In this document: piece after piece, positions 6,188 to 15,458 of the stretch
How positions within the stretch are numbered: the stretch's first letter is position 1
Layout of the letters: each line of letters starts with the position of its first letter
DNA from: Lachnospiraceae bacterium
Lineage (GTDB): Bacteria; Bacillota; Clostridia; Lachnospirales; Lachnospiraceae
Assembly (NCBI GenBank): GCA_029006155.1
Contig: JAQXGF010000027.1
Span: forward strand, 1-64,000
DNA length: 64,000 nt
Direction of reading: 5' to 3'
Notes under the pieces: generated by a model
What the model saw: the letters and a program-made list of their open reading frames with translations, nothing else
The model's database searches: none
What the model was told of the DNA's origin: nothing
Position numbers and translations under genes: made by a program

Positions 6188-9100
6188 ATGAGGCGTACAT
6201 GGAGATGTCTGGTAGGCTGGCTGCTCGTGGGACTGATGGTTCTGCAGCTTCCGATGACGGCACTGGCAGACGAGATCGTCCCGATCGAGGTGGAGGAGGC
6301 TGCGGAGCCTTCACTTTCAGAGGCAGAGACCGGACAGATGGATGAAGAGGATCCTGTGATGGATTCGGATTTGCCGGTGGATTCAGCAGAAGATTCAGCG
6401 GTTCCATCAGAAGAGAAATTGTCGTCCGATACCGACCTGATCGAAGGGATCGAAGTGCTCAGCGATGCGGAGGCTGCGGCGCTGGATGCACAGGCGGACG
6501 AGAGTGGGACAGAAGATGCTGAGGCGACTGAGATCGAGGTGACGGTCAGCGTCAGCAAATTTGGTGAATTTTTAAAAGATAAAGACGGTGAGCTGATGAC
6601 CGGGCGCACGGTAACACTGACCGGTCAGGCATCCTATACAATGGATGACGCACTGAAGGCAGCGCATGACCAGTATTATCCGGGCGGGGCGGAAGCTGGC
6701 TATGATTATCATGCGGATGAAGAAGGGTTTTATGACGGCGTGATCTATCGCCTGTGGGGAATCGACAGGAAGGTTGGTTCACGTATTGGATACGCCCTGA
6801 ACCATGATACTTCGGTTATGTGGGCGAATCCTGCACTGAGTGAAAAAGTGCAGGATGGCGACGATCTGCAGTTTTTTGTTCAGCAGAAGAATGAACTGTT
6901 AGCTTTTTTTGCGCAGACAGAACAGACGGTTCGGGAGGATCAGAATGCGGTTTTGCGTCTGCGGACGGCGAACGGAAACCAGTATAAAGACTGTGCGGGT
7001 GCATCCATTTATATTGACGGAGAGCTGCAGGAAGGGCTTATCACGGATGAGAACGGACGTGTGACACTCCCGGCATTGCCTTATCGGGAAGCGCCTTATT
7101 TCATTACGGCAAAAAAAACAACGCTGGTAGGTGGAGAAGAGCGTACTGCTATTACAGCGGCATACAGCAGGCTGACGGTCATTCAGGCGGGGGAAGCATC
7201 TGGAAATTATGTGAAAAGCGTGACACTGCGGAATGTGTTGGACTGGTATGAAAAAAAACAGACCGAGATGACCCTGGAAACACTGGACGGGAGTGAGGCA
7301 TTTTTAGTACCTTCGGAATATGTCCATATGCCTTTGGATAGCCAGACCAATGCGTATATGTATGTATCAGCAGAGCTTTCGGATGATCTGCCGGAGGATG
7401 CGAAGGCGTATGTAGTCTATGAGGATCCCTCAGATGAGACCATGCACCGCGTTACTCTACAAAAAAAAGGTTTCACTTATCTAATCGGTGCAATCCATAA
7501 GGGAAACCGGAATCAGGCAATTCAGTCCTTGCAGATCGAAGTCCGCAGGAATGGACAGCTGGTGGAAACGCATACGCTCCCAGTGACGTATAAAAATCAT
7601 CTGCGTTTTCTTTCGGTACAGGATTCCTGGGGACATGAGCTACTGCCGGGACTCGCGGATACGACATATGACCAGTCATGGACGATAGAAGTGCCGGAAA
7701 ATGCGACGAGTGTGACGATTCAGTCAACACCGTATGGTTATAGTAATAATTATGGCGCCTGTACTACAAAAGAGCTGGCCATAAATGGTGAAGCGATTCC
7801 TCTTGCGTTTTATCAATCTTATCAGTTTGTTCCGGACTGGCAGACACACGAGGAATACATCATTGAGATGCGGATTATAGATGAGGCAACACTTCATTGT
7901 CTTGATTCGGCTTCCTATACGATTACTTTGAAAAAAGGTGGATGGGATTACACACCGGATGTCCAGCTTACAAGTACCCGTGGAATAGGGATGTTGGCAC
8001 AGGGGTCAGAGCCACCAGTCCTGACCGCAAATGTCTCAGTGACAGGACCAAATGGAGAGGTGGAGGATACCAGTTCCTGCAGTTATCAGTGGGGGTATTA
8101 TACAAAAAATCGTAAGATTTATACTGAAATCGAAGGTGCTACGGAAGTTTCTTATATAGTACCGACAGATACCAGAACGATTGCAAGAGGATACTGCTGT
8201 AGAGTGACTTATGAGAAAGAGGGGCATGTTTATTCGGGAGAGAGTGGTATCAAAAACTTTTTTATTAACCCGGAAAAAGTAGAGACACCAGTGATTGAAA
8301 AGCAGCCGCAAAATGTACAGCATGTGCTTGGTAAGCAGGAAATTATCCAACTGGAAATTGCATTAGAAAAGACGGAGTGGGAGTATGACACATTCAGTGA
8401 CTTTAAAGCAAGGTATCAGTGGTATCAGAGCGCAGAGGCAGATGTCACAAAAGGAAGACTGCTTGCAGGCGCAACAGAGGCGACTTATAACCCTATAGTA
8501 ACAAAGGCGGGAACGGTATATTATTACTGTAAGGTAAAATATGAGCGAAATGATTATAATGCAGATACGGGGAATGTATATTCTTACAGCGATGAGGTCT
8601 GCTCAGACATCGCAAAGGTTGAATGCATTACAGAGTCTTTCCCATGGGAAGGAAATGGCTCAGAAAGCAATCCGTATCAGCTGAAGACCGCAGAAGATCT
8701 GGAAGCGCTGCGAGAGAAAGTCAACACGGATGGCTATTCCTTCGATGGCATGCATTTCCAGATGATGGCAGACATCACACTTCCATCCAACTGGAAGCCG
8801 ATCGGGGGCTTGGCTACCGGACATGGCCTGTCGGAAAACGGCAAATACCTCTGGGCTTTTTCCGGGATACTGGACGGCGCAAACCATACGCTCACGGTGG
8901 CAGATGGTGGGAAACCACTGTTCAATTACACGAGAGAGGCTACGATCGAGAACCTGAAGCTTTACGGAAAACAGATCGACGGCTACGGCCTGATCGACCG
9001 CTATACGGTCGATTATGGTACGGATGGCAATTATAATACGGGTTGCCCGGATACCGCAGTGATCCGCAACGTTACCCTGCTTTCCGGCATGAGCACGAAA

Positions 9101-11632
9101 AAGGCAGGGCTGATCGGTGGCTATGCCTCGGGCGCGAATGACATTGAGATCGAAAACTGTACGGCGGAAGCCGGGGTAATCATTGGCTATACCGGGCAGG
9201 AATCCGGTATCGGTACGTTTGCTGGCGGTTTTAATGGCGTAATGCGCAACTGTACCAGTGCGGCAACAGTATGCGGAGTCGATAAGGTCGGAGGACTGGT
9301 AGGTGCCAAGGGACAGTCGATGGGGGCATGCACGGTCACGAACAGCAGCTTCACAGGGACAGTCATGGCATCCGGCAAATGGGCAGGCGGCATCCTCGGC
9401 AGTGGCTATGAGGCTTCTTCGGCACCAAACACGCCGGTGGCATCTGTGAAGAACTGCTACGTGGCAGGCAAGGTTTCCGGAGGATCAAATGTTGGCGGCA
9501 TCTTCGGTGGCGAGCCGAGCTGCAAACAGTGCTGGGGCAACGGCAGCGGTGCGATCACGAACAACTTCTTCTACGGCACAGTCAGCGGCAGCAGCAACGT
9601 AGGTGCGATTGTCGGGTATCTGAGAGGGTTTGACAAGTTTCAGGGCATTTCGAACAATTATTACCTGGATACCTGTGGGGCTGCTTCTGGCATTGGTGGT
9701 ATCGGTACGATTCTGACGATATCCGGCAACCCGCAGGATCTTCCGTATGAATACGATGACACTTACGGCATCGATTACAAGTTTGACCAGACCCTGTACT
9801 GCTTCCCGAAGACGGCAACGGAGTTCGCCAATGGCACGGTGACAGCCGGTCTGAACAGCGGCAACTATACGAACTGGGAGCAGGGAACGAATTATCCTGT
9901 TTATGGAGCCGGGGCTTATGCGACGGCGCTGGAGATTTCCGGTGACTACAAGAAGGAGTATGACCTTGGCGAGGAGCTCGACCTTTCCGGTGCGACGATC
10001 ACGGTCACGATGAGCAACGGCACGAAGGCACATCCGGAGTGGAAGGAGCTGACCTTCGTTGGTTACAATCCAAATAAGGTCGGCAGCCAGATGCTGCAGG
10101 TCAAGTACGGCGCGGTAGAGACGACGATCACGGTCGCAGTATTCCAACCGGCCGGAAAGATCGCAGTGACGTTTTCTTTACTTGGCGATACGGTTCACGA
10201 CAGCGATACGGACGGACAGGTACATACGTTAAGCAAGGGCAACCTGCAGACGTGGATTCCGGAGACGCAGATGGTCGTGGATGGCCGCGCGACAGTCAAG
10301 ACGGTACTGGAAGCAGCCCTGGCGGAAAATGGCATGAGCTGCTACAACCCGAAGGGCAATTATGTCGTATCCGTCACAAAGGGGGATGTGACCCTTGCAG
10401 AATTTACGAACGGAAAGAACACGGGCTGGATGTACACCTTAAACGGACACCACCCGGAGAATGCAGTCAATGAGCAGTACCTGAACAATGGGGATGTGAT
10501 CGTCTTCCACTACACGGATTACTACCAGATCGAGGAGCATGAGCACAAATGGCTGACAAGCTGGAGCTACGACGCATCTTCCCACTGGAAAGCCTGCGAG
10601 TGGAACTGTGGGTCGAAAAAAGAGGAAGCACCGCACACGTTTGGTGCATGGCGTACCGTCTCTTCGGCAACGGTGGATGCAGCCGAGATGCAGGCGCGGT
10701 CCTGTGCCGTCTGCGGCTATCAGGAGATGCGAAGCTACGGCAGCCCGCTGGAGAAGACCTGCTTAAATGACGGCGTCTCGCACCGGTACGGGGCATGGAC
10801 GACGGCCACGGCGGCGACGGTATTCTCACCGGAGACGCAGGCCAGCACCTGTGAGCTCTGCGGCAAGAAGCAGTACCGGCAGGCCGGCAGCGCACTCGCG
10901 CCGACGATGCAGGTCAATGCAGAGAAGATTATCTTAAAGACCGGACAGGCAACGACCGGCTTCCGGGTAAGCAATCTTGCGGCGGGAGACTCGGTAGCCT
11001 CCTACACATCGAGCAACACGAAGCTCTTTACCGTCAACGGAAGCGGTAAACTGACCGCAAAGAAGAAGACCGGCAGTGCGAAGCTGACGGTGACACTTGC
11101 GAGCGGCTACAGCCGTACCGTGACGGTCACGGTCCAGAAGGCGGCAGTCAGGACGACGAAGCTCACGGGCCTTGCAAAGAAGATGACACTGGAAAAAGGA
11201 AAGAAGGCGACGCTTTCTCCGGTCGTCACTCCGTTTACCTCCCGGCAGAAGGTGACCTACACCTCTTCCAATAAGAAGGTGGCAACGGTCAGCGCAAAGG
11301 GTGTCATCGTGGCAAAGAAGTCCGGTACGGCCAAGATCACCGTCAAGTCCGGCAATAAGAAGTTTGTCGTGACCGTGACGGTACCGAAGACTCCGACGAC
11401 TGCGATCACCGGCGTCCCGGCGACAGTCAGTGTGAAAAAAGGAAAGACGTATACCTTAAAGGCAAAGGCAGCTCCGAAGGGCAGCGAGGAGAAACTGACC
11501 TACACTTCTTCGAACAAGAAAGTAGCAACGGTCAGCAAGAGTGGTAAGATCAAAGGTGTGAAGAAAGGCACGGCGACGATCACCGTGAAGTCCGGAAAGG
11601 TATCGGTGAAGGTGACGGTAACCGTAAAATAG
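6188..11632 (+). CDS. Giant secreted multidomain protein with two DUF4430-like domains
   Basis: 1814 residues; GGGAGGA precedes the ATG. Domains in order: signal peptide (about 1-27), acidic linker, DUF4430-like domain 1 (about 118-235), beta-rich Ig-like modules, a GLUG-type repeat region (about 835-1170) with repeated VGGLVG/AGGILG blocks, a Big_3-like domain (about 1250-1318), DUF4430-like domain 2 (about 1325-1448) with the hallmark GWMYTLNG and a later NGDVIVFHYTDY, Cys-pair repeats (1453-1568), and Big_2-like domains (1571-1814) homologous to those of the preceding gene. DUF4430 is related to the transcobalamin beta domain. Position behind a cobalamin riboswitch therefore supports a corrinoid-capture role. 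No sortase motif is seen. Whether the riboswitch reaches this gene past the terminator at 6118 is uncertain. Confidence 0.82.
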   Translation: MRRTWRCLVGWLLVGLMVLQLPMTALADEIVPIEVEEAAEPSLSEAETGQMDEEDPVMDSDLPVDSAEDSAVPSEEKLSSDTDLIEGIEVLSDAEAAALDAQADESGTEDAEATEIEVTVSVSKFGEFLKDKDGELMTGRTVTLTGQASYTMDDALKAAHDQYYPGGAEAGYDYHADEEGFYDGVIYRLWGIDRKVGSRIGYALNHDTSVMWANPALSEKVQDGDDLQFFVQQKNELLAFFAQTEQTVREDQNAVLRLRTANGNQYKDCAGASIYIDGELQEGLITDENGRVTLPALPYREAPYFITAKKTTLVGGEERTAITAAYSRLTVIQAGEASGNYVKSVTLRNVLDWYEKKQTEMTLETLDGSEAFLVPSEYVHMPLDSQTNAYMYVSAELSDDLPEDAKAYVVYEDPSDETMHRVTLQKKGFTYLIGAIHKGNRNQAIQSLQIEVRRNGQLVETHTLPVTYKNHLRFLSVQDSWGHELLPGLADTTYDQSWTIEVPENATSVTIQSTPYGYSNNYGACTTKELAINGEAIPLAFYQSYQFVPDWQTHEEYIIEMRIIDEATLHCLDSASYTITLKKGGWDYTPDVQLTSTRGIGMLAQGSEPPVLTANVSVTGPNGEVEDTSSCSYQWGYYTKNRKIYTEIEGATEVSYIVPTDTRTIARGYCCRVTYEKEGHVYSGESGIKNFFINPEKVETPVIEKQPQNVQHVLGKQEIIQLEIALEKTEWEYDTFSDFKARYQWYQSAEADVTKGRLLAGATEATYNPIVTKAGTVYYYCKVKYERNDYNADTGNVYSYSDEVCSDIAKVECITESFPWEGNGSESNPYQLKTAEDLEALREKVNTDGYSFDGMHFQMMADITLPSNWKPIGGLATGHGLSENGKYLWAFSGILDGANHTLTVADGGKPLFNYTREATIENLKLYGKQIDGYGLIDRYTVDYGTDGNYNTGCPDTAVIRNVTLLSGMSTKKAGLIGGYASGANDIEIENCTAEAGVIIGYTGQESGIGTFAGGFNGVMRNCTSAATVCGVDKVGGLVGAKGQSMGACTVTNSSFTGTVMASGKWAGGILGSGYEASSAPNTPVASVKNCYVAGKVSGGSNVGGIFGGEPSCKQCWGNGSGAITNNFFYGTVSGSSNVGAIVGYLRGFDKFQGISNNYYLDTCGAASGIGGIGTILTISGNPQDLPYEYDDTYGIDYKFDQTLYCFPKTATEFANGTVTAGLNSGNYTNWEQGTNYPVYGAGAYATALEISGDYKKEYDLGEELDLSGATITVTMSNGTKAHPEWKELTFVGYNPNKVGSQMLQVKYGAVETTITVAVFQPAGKIAVTFSLLGDTVHDSDTDGQVHTLSKGNLQTWIPETQMVVDGRATVKTVLEAALAENGMSCYNPKGNYVVSVTKGDVTLAEFTNGKNTGWMYTLNGHHPENAVNEQYLNNGDVIVFHYTDYYQIEEHEHKWLTSWSYDASSHWKACEWNCGSKKEEAPHTFGAWRTVSSATVDAAEMQARSCAVCGYQEMRSYGSPLEKTCLNDGVSHRYGAWTTATAATVFSPETQASTCELCGKKQYRQAGSALAPTMQVNAEKIILKTGQATTGFRVSNLAAGDSVASYTSSNTKLFTVNGSGKLTAKKKTGSAKLTVTLASGYSRTVTVTVQKAAVRTTKLTGLAKKMTLEKGKKATLSPVVTPFTSRQKVTYTSSNKKVATVSAKGVIVAKKSGTAKITVKSGNKKFVVTVTVPKTPTTAITGVPATVSVKKGKTYTLKAKAAPKGSEEKLTYTSSNKKVATVSKSGKIKGVKKGTATITVKSGKVSVKVTVTVK

Positions 11633-11677
11633 GAAAATTTTTCCAGAAGCGAAAGCAGAAATACGAACAATGAGAAA

Positions 11678-11719
11678 AAGAACCGCAGGCGAATCCAATT
11701 CGGAACACCTGCGGTTCTT
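11678..11719. terminator. Hairpin after the giant surface gene
   Basis: AAGAACCGCAGG (11678-11689) pairs perfectly with CCTGCGGTTCTT (11708-11719). There is no good T tract on the plus strand; the minus strand has TTTTTC. It is probably the 3' end of the upstream mRNA. Confidence 0.55.
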
Positions 11720-11787
11720 ATGATATACGTGCTATTTCAGGGCTTTTTTGTTTTATTTTTCGGAATATCCGGAATCTTGGTTGATTC

Positions 11788-11816
11788 TTGACAAATGAAA
11801 CGGGGTGTAGTAATAT
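11788..11816 (+). promoter_or_regulatory. Promoter of larE
   Basis: TTGACA (11788-11793) and TAATAT (11811-11816) with 17 bp spacing, 40 bp before the larE start. Confidence 0.6.
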
Positions 11817-11855
11817 AGCAATATTTGATTTTCGTGAAAAGGAGAGAACGGTAAA

Positions 11856-12704
11856 ATGGCAAATACAGGTTTTATTGATATCCCGGCTCCGTCCAGGGAA
11901 CAGAAGGAAAAACTGGAAGCTTTACGGACATATCTGAAAGGACTTGGCAGTGTGGCGATTGCTTTTTCCAGTGGCGTGGATTCGACGTTCCTTTTGAAAG
12001 TGGCACATGATATGTTGCAGGATCGCTGCATCGCTGTCACTGCGATGTCGTGTTCTTTTCCAAAAAGAGAGCTGGAAGAGGCAAAGGCGTTTTGCCGGAA
12101 AGAGGGGATCCGTCATATCGTGGTAGAATCAGAGGAACTGGAGATCGAAGGATTCTGCCAGAACCCGAAGAACCGCTGCTATCTGTGCAAACGGGAACTG
12201 TTTGAGAAGATCGGCCAGATCGCAGAAAAGGAAGGACTGGCAGCGATTGCAGAGGGGTCGAATCTGGATGACAATGGAGATTACCGCCCGGGACTGCAGG
12301 CGGTAGCAGAACTTGGGATCAAGAGTCCTCTGCGGGCCTGCGATCTGGACAAGCAGGACATTCGTGTATTGTCGAAGATGCTGGGGCTGCCGACCTGGGA
12401 AAAGCAGTCCTTTGCCTGCCTTTCCTCCCGGTTCGTCTATGGAGAGACGATTTCAAAGGAAAAGCTTTCTATGGTAGACCAGGCAGAGCAGCTTCTGCTG
12501 GATCTTGGGTTTCACCAGGTGCGTGTCCGGATTCATGGCAGTATCGCCAGGATAGAGATCCTGCCGGCAGAATTTGAACGGATTTTGCAGGAGGACAACC
12601 GGGAGAAGATTTATACGACATTAAAAGAGCTGGGATTTTCCTATGTCACCCTGGATCTGCTCGGCTATCGGACCGGAAGTATGAATGAGACGCTTAAAAA
12701 GTAA
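11856..12704 (+). CDS. larE: ATP-dependent sacrificial sulfur transferase LarE
   Basis: 282 residues of the PP-loop ATP pyrophosphatase superfamily. LarE adenylates the pyridinium dicarboxylate made by LarB and inserts sulfur, giving with LarC the nickel-pincer nucleotide of lactate racemase. The PP-loop is SSGVDST at 38-44. Cys188 in SFACLSSR aligns with the sacrificial Cys of LarE. Extra cysteines at 101, 108 and 111 (NRCYLC) suggest it could be one of the LarE proteins that use a cluster-bound sulfur instead. It has its own promoter and an AGGAGA site. larB, larC and a racemase are not in the window, so the partner genes must lie elsewhere or the enzyme serves another thiolation. Confidence 0.88.
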   Translation: MANTGFIDIPAPSREQKEKLEALRTYLKGLGSVAIAFSSGVDSTFLLKVAHDMLQDRCIAVTAMSCSFPKRELEEAKAFCRKEGIRHIVVESEELEIEGFCQNPKNRCYLCKRELFEKIGQIAEKEGLAAIAEGSNLDDNGDYRPGLQAVAELGIKSPLRACDLDKQDIRVLSKMLGLPTWEKQSFACLSSRFVYGETISKEKLSMVDQAEQLLLDLGFHQVRVRIHGSIARIEILPAEFERILQEDNREKIYTTLKELGFSYVTLDLLGYRTGSMNETLKK

Positions 12705-12721
12705 TAGCCAGGGGATGGAGA

Positions 12722-12770
12722 CGAAAAAGCCCTCCGGCAAATCCGCAGAGGATCGCCGGAGGGCTCGTCT
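12722..12770. terminator. Convergent terminator between larE and pfp
   Basis: AGCCCTCCGGC (12728-12738) pairs with GCCGGAGGGCT (12755-12765). The minus strand reads into TTTTTCG, so it mainly ends the pfp transcript; on the plus strand the T run is weak. Confidence 0.75.
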
Positions 12771-12782
12771 TATATCTGAGAT

Positions 12783-14444
12783 TTATTTCTGGTGCTCAAG
12801 TGCAAGGGTGATCGTGGTGATATCGCAAACCTCGGTCGGTCCGTAGTACTGAATCGCACCCGGATATACAAAGCAGGTATCCTTTGCCCACTCTTCACGG
12901 TGAGACTCGAAGTATTTGAACGGAGCGCCATCCAGCTCTACGAGCGCCTTCTTGATGACCGGCTTGTCCTCGCCGTGACGTCTCTCCATGTTCATCATCT
13001 TCGTGATCGGCATACCGCCGGCTACCCACTCATTTGCCGGAGCAGAGAGGTTGGAGACCTTGGAAAGGTATCCGGTGTAGCCATACTGGATCAGCATGAA
13101 TGCGTTGTAGCCTAAGGAGTAGCAGTAGTCTGCGTCGAAGTTCGACGGGAATGCACATCTTCCCTCGTATCCAAGGAAATGATGAAGGGCATTGAATTTG
13201 CCGTTGTATGTACCAGCTGCTCTTCTTGCCTCCAGCTTATCCTTTACAAGAGCGGAGAACAGCTTCTCGGACTCGATCAGGGATACCTGTACGTTGCCGT
13301 GCGGGTCTCTCTCGAGGAAGAGCTGCTGCTGAATCGCCTGCGGAAGGATTGCGAATACAGCCATGGACTCTTTGGTCAGACCTTTTTCGATGAATGCATA
13401 CTTGTCAGCCCAGGTCGGAAGCGCATTGAACTCGTCTGCCTTGCTGCCGGCGAGGAGCTCGTTGATCTCCTGGATCAGTACGGAGAACTCCGGAACGAAC
13501 TCTACGACGCCCTCCGGGATGATCGCAACACCGAAGTTCATGCCATTTGCTGCTCTGGTCGCTACGGAATCTGCGATGTAGTCAGCGATCTGGGAAAGAG
13601 ACATCTTCTTCTCAGCGACTTCCTCAGAGATGAGGCAGATGTTCGGCTGTGTCTTCAGTGCACACTCCAGGGCAACGTGGGAAGCGGAACGTCCCATGAC
13701 CTTGATGAAGTGCCAGTACTTCTTTGCGGAGTTGCAGTCTCTCTCGATGTTTCCGATCAGCTCACTGTAAGTCTTGGTCGCGGTATCGAAACCGAAGGAG
13801 CACTCGATATCGTCGTTCTTCAGGTCGCCGTCGATGGTCTTCGGGCATCCGATGACCTGTACGCCGGTGTTGTGTGCTGCGAAATACTCAGCGAGAACAG
13901 CAGCGTTTGTATTGGAATCGTCGCCACCGATGATAACGATCGCGGTGATGCCGTGCTTCTTGCACACCTCAGCTGCTACTTCGAACTGCTCCTCGGTCTC
14001 GAGCTTTGTTCTGCCGGAACCGATGATGTCGAATCCGCCGGTGTTGCGGTACTCATTGATGTACGCGTCGTCGAAGATCAGGTACTTGTCCTCGATCAGT
14101 CCGCTCGGGCCGCCCAGGAATCCGTAAAGGACGTTCTCGGAGTTGGTAGCCTTTAATGCGTCATACAGTCCGCATACGACATTGTGTCCGCCCGGTGCCT
14201 GTCCGCCGGAGAGGATGACACCTACGACCTGCTTCTTGTCAGCAGAGGTGTTCTGGCCCTTCTGGAAGGTGATCTCATTTTTTCCGTATGTATTCGGGAA
14301 AAGTGCTTTGATCTTATCCTGGTCAGCGACGCTCTGAGTGGCCTCGCCTTCCTTTACACAGATGTCTGCAATGCCATGTCTGAGCATGCCCGGAAGCTTC
14401 GGAGCGTACTCATATCTTGCTTTCTGCAATGGTGAAATGTTCAT
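12783..14444 (-). CDS. pfp: Pyrophosphate-dependent 6-phosphofructokinase
   Basis: A long-form PPi-PFK of 553 residues. It reversibly phosphorylates fructose 6-phosphate with pyrophosphate in glycolysis and gluconeogenesis. Visible motifs are GGQAPGGHN (80-88), the PPi-type GGDDSNTN (173-180; the second Asp marks pyrophosphate use) and PKTIDGDL (201-208). The start at 14444 is preferred because AAAGGAG lies at normal distance; the ATG at 14450 is only 2 bp from it. It is transcribed alone. The first leader bases are AT-rich and the T-rich end of the terminator lies at 12722-12770. The assignment is firm. Confidence 0.93.
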   Translation of the reverse strand: MNISPLQKARYEYAPKLPGMLRHGIADICVKEGEATQSVADQDKIKALFPNTYGKNEITFQKGQNTSADKKQVVGVILSGGQAPGGHNVVCGLYDALKATNSENVLYGFLGGPSGLIEDKYLIFDDAYINEYRNTGGFDIIGSGRTKLETEEQFEVAAEVCKKHGITAIVIIGGDDSNTNAAVLAEYFAAHNTGVQVIGCPKTIDGDLKNDDIECSFGFDTATKTYSELIGNIERDCNSAKKYWHFIKVMGRSASHVALECALKTQPNICLISEEVAEKKMSLSQIADYIADSVATRAANGMNFGVAIIPEGVVEFVPEFSVLIQEINELLAGSKADEFNALPTWADKYAFIEKGLTKESMAVFAILPQAIQQQLFLERDPHGNVQVSLIESEKLFSALVKDKLEARRAAGTYNGKFNALHHFLGYEGRCAFPSNFDADYCYSLGYNAFMLIQYGYTGYLSKVSNLSAPANEWVAGGMPITKMMNMERRHGEDKPVIKKALVELDGAPFKYFESHREEWAKDTCFVYPGAIQYYGPTEVCDITTITLALEHQK

Positions 14445-14523
14445 GTCCATATCTCCTTTATTTTAAAATATGATCGTAGTAAATTTTAATACATTTCTGT
14501 GAAAAAGTAAACCCCCAGCCCCG

Positions 14524-14551
14524 TTGACAAGTCAGGAAAAATTGTTACAAT
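14524..14551 (+). promoter_or_regulatory. Promoter and GC hairpin leader of trxA
   Basis: TTGACA (14524-14529) and TACAAT (14546-14551) with 16 bp spacing. The leader that follows contains CGGCGG/CCGCCG (about 14562-14600), a possible regulatory hairpin upstream of the GGAGG site. Confidence 0.55.
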
Positions 14552-14628
14552 GAAGCTGAGACGGCGGAGCTTTTACATCAGGGTAGGACATAAGCCGCCG
14601 GATCAGAAAACAGAAGGAGGCATTTCAT

Positions 14629-14940
14629 ATGGCAGTTACCGTAATTAATCGTGATAATTTTGAAGAGAAAGTCATAAAATCAGACAAGCCGGTCATCCTG
14701 GATCTGTGGGCCAGCTGGTGTGGACCGTGCAAGATGCTCGCCCCGGTCGTGGAGGAGCTTAGCGAGGCACATCCGGAGGTGCTCGTGGGCAAGGTGAATG
14801 TCGATGAGGAGCCGGAGCTGGCAGACCGCTTTGGCGTGACCGCGATCCCGATGCTCGTGCTCGTGAAAAACGGCGAGGTCGCAAAGACGGCGGTCGGCTA
14901 TCAGTCGAGACAGCAGCTGGAGGAAACGCTGCTTGGGTAA
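14629..14940 (+). CDS. trxA: Thioredoxin
   Basis: A 103-residue classical thioredoxin with the active site WCGPC (Cys31 and Cys34), the buried Asp in LDLWAS and the cis-proline segment AIPML. It reduces disulfides in cytoplasmic proteins such as ribonucleotide reductase. The ATG follows GAAGGAGG. The gene just downstream (15101) encodes a small six-Cys protein like the catalytic subunit of ferredoxin-thioredoxin reductase, so electrons may come from ferredoxin rather than NADPH; a terminator at 14992-15037 lies between them. Confidence 0.95.
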   Translation: MAVTVINRDNFEEKVIKSDKPVILDLWASWCGPCKMLAPVVEELSEAHPEVLVGKVNVDEEPELADRFGVTAIPMLVLVKNGEVAKTAVGYQSRQQLEETLLG

Positions 14941-14991
14941 GCGATTCGCCGGAGTCGTTGCGCGCAGGAACAGATATTGTGAAAATAGCAG

Positions 14992-15037
14992 GGTGCCGTG
15001 CGATCATCCATGGATGGTGGGGCGGCGCCTTTTTTTA
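14992..15037 (+). terminator. Terminator after trxA
   Basis: GGTGCCG (14992-14998) pairs with CGGCGCC (15023-15029) around an inner CATCC/GGATG hairpin, followed by a T tract at 15030-15036. Confidence 0.8.
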
Positions 15038-15100
15038 TAGAGCGCGCGGCTCTGGCTCCGGGATGGTTGACCGTAAAAATAGAAAACGGGGGAAAATGAC

Positions 15101-15298
15101 ATGAAAGTACGTTTGAATGAGAATAAAGAAATGGTTGATATGGTAAAAGAAGGGCTGAAGGCGCGCGGCGGATACTGCCCGTGCCGCCGGGAGATGACCG
15201 AAGATACCAAATGCATGTGCAAAGAGTTCCGGGAGCAGATCGCAGATCCGGAATTTGAGGGATATTGCCACTGCATGCTGTATTATAAGGAAAAATGA
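15101..15298 (+). CDS. Small ferredoxin-thioredoxin reductase catalytic-chain-like protein
   Basis: A 65-residue protein with three Cys-x-Cys motifs: CPC (26-28), CMC (38-40) and CHC (56-58). The CPC...CxC...CHC pattern is the signature of the ferredoxin-thioredoxin reductase catalytic subunit, where four Cys hold a 4Fe-4S cluster and two form the redox disulfide. The middle motif is CMC rather than CPC and the protein is shorter than plant or cyanobacterial FTR. No variable subunit gene is adjacent. Its place directly after trxA supports a thioredoxin-reducing role. No strong promoter is seen between the trxA terminator and this gene, so it may depend on readthrough. Confidence 0.75.
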   Translation: MKVRLNENKEMVDMVKEGLKARGGYCPCRREMTEDTKCMCKEFREQIADPEFEGYCHCMLYYKEK

Positions 15299-15333
15299 CC
15301 GCGTGATAGAAGCGGGAAAGGTGCAGGAATGAG

Positions 15334-15363
15334 TTGACAAAAATTTCAAAGGTATGCTAGAAT
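15334..15363 (+). promoter_or_regulatory. Promoter and dyad upstream of citrate synthase
   Basis: TTGACA (15334-15339) and TAGAAT (15358-15363) with 18 bp spacing and an extended TG. Immediately downstream is the dyad CTCGCA-C-TGCGAG (15372-15384), a plausible operator, perhaps for the MarR protein encoded downstream. Confidence 0.5.
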
Positions 15364-15458
15364 ACTAAAAACTCGCACTGCGAGATATTTTGGGTTAAAT
15401 GACACTGGGAGGGGAGCCTGCGAGGCAGGACATCATGGCAGAAAAGAAGGAGGGCTTT

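Noticed and set aside
4713-6407. Long antisense frames over the surface-protein genes
   Set aside because: Explained by repetitive, codon-biased sequence on the sense strand; no initiation signals and low-complexity products.
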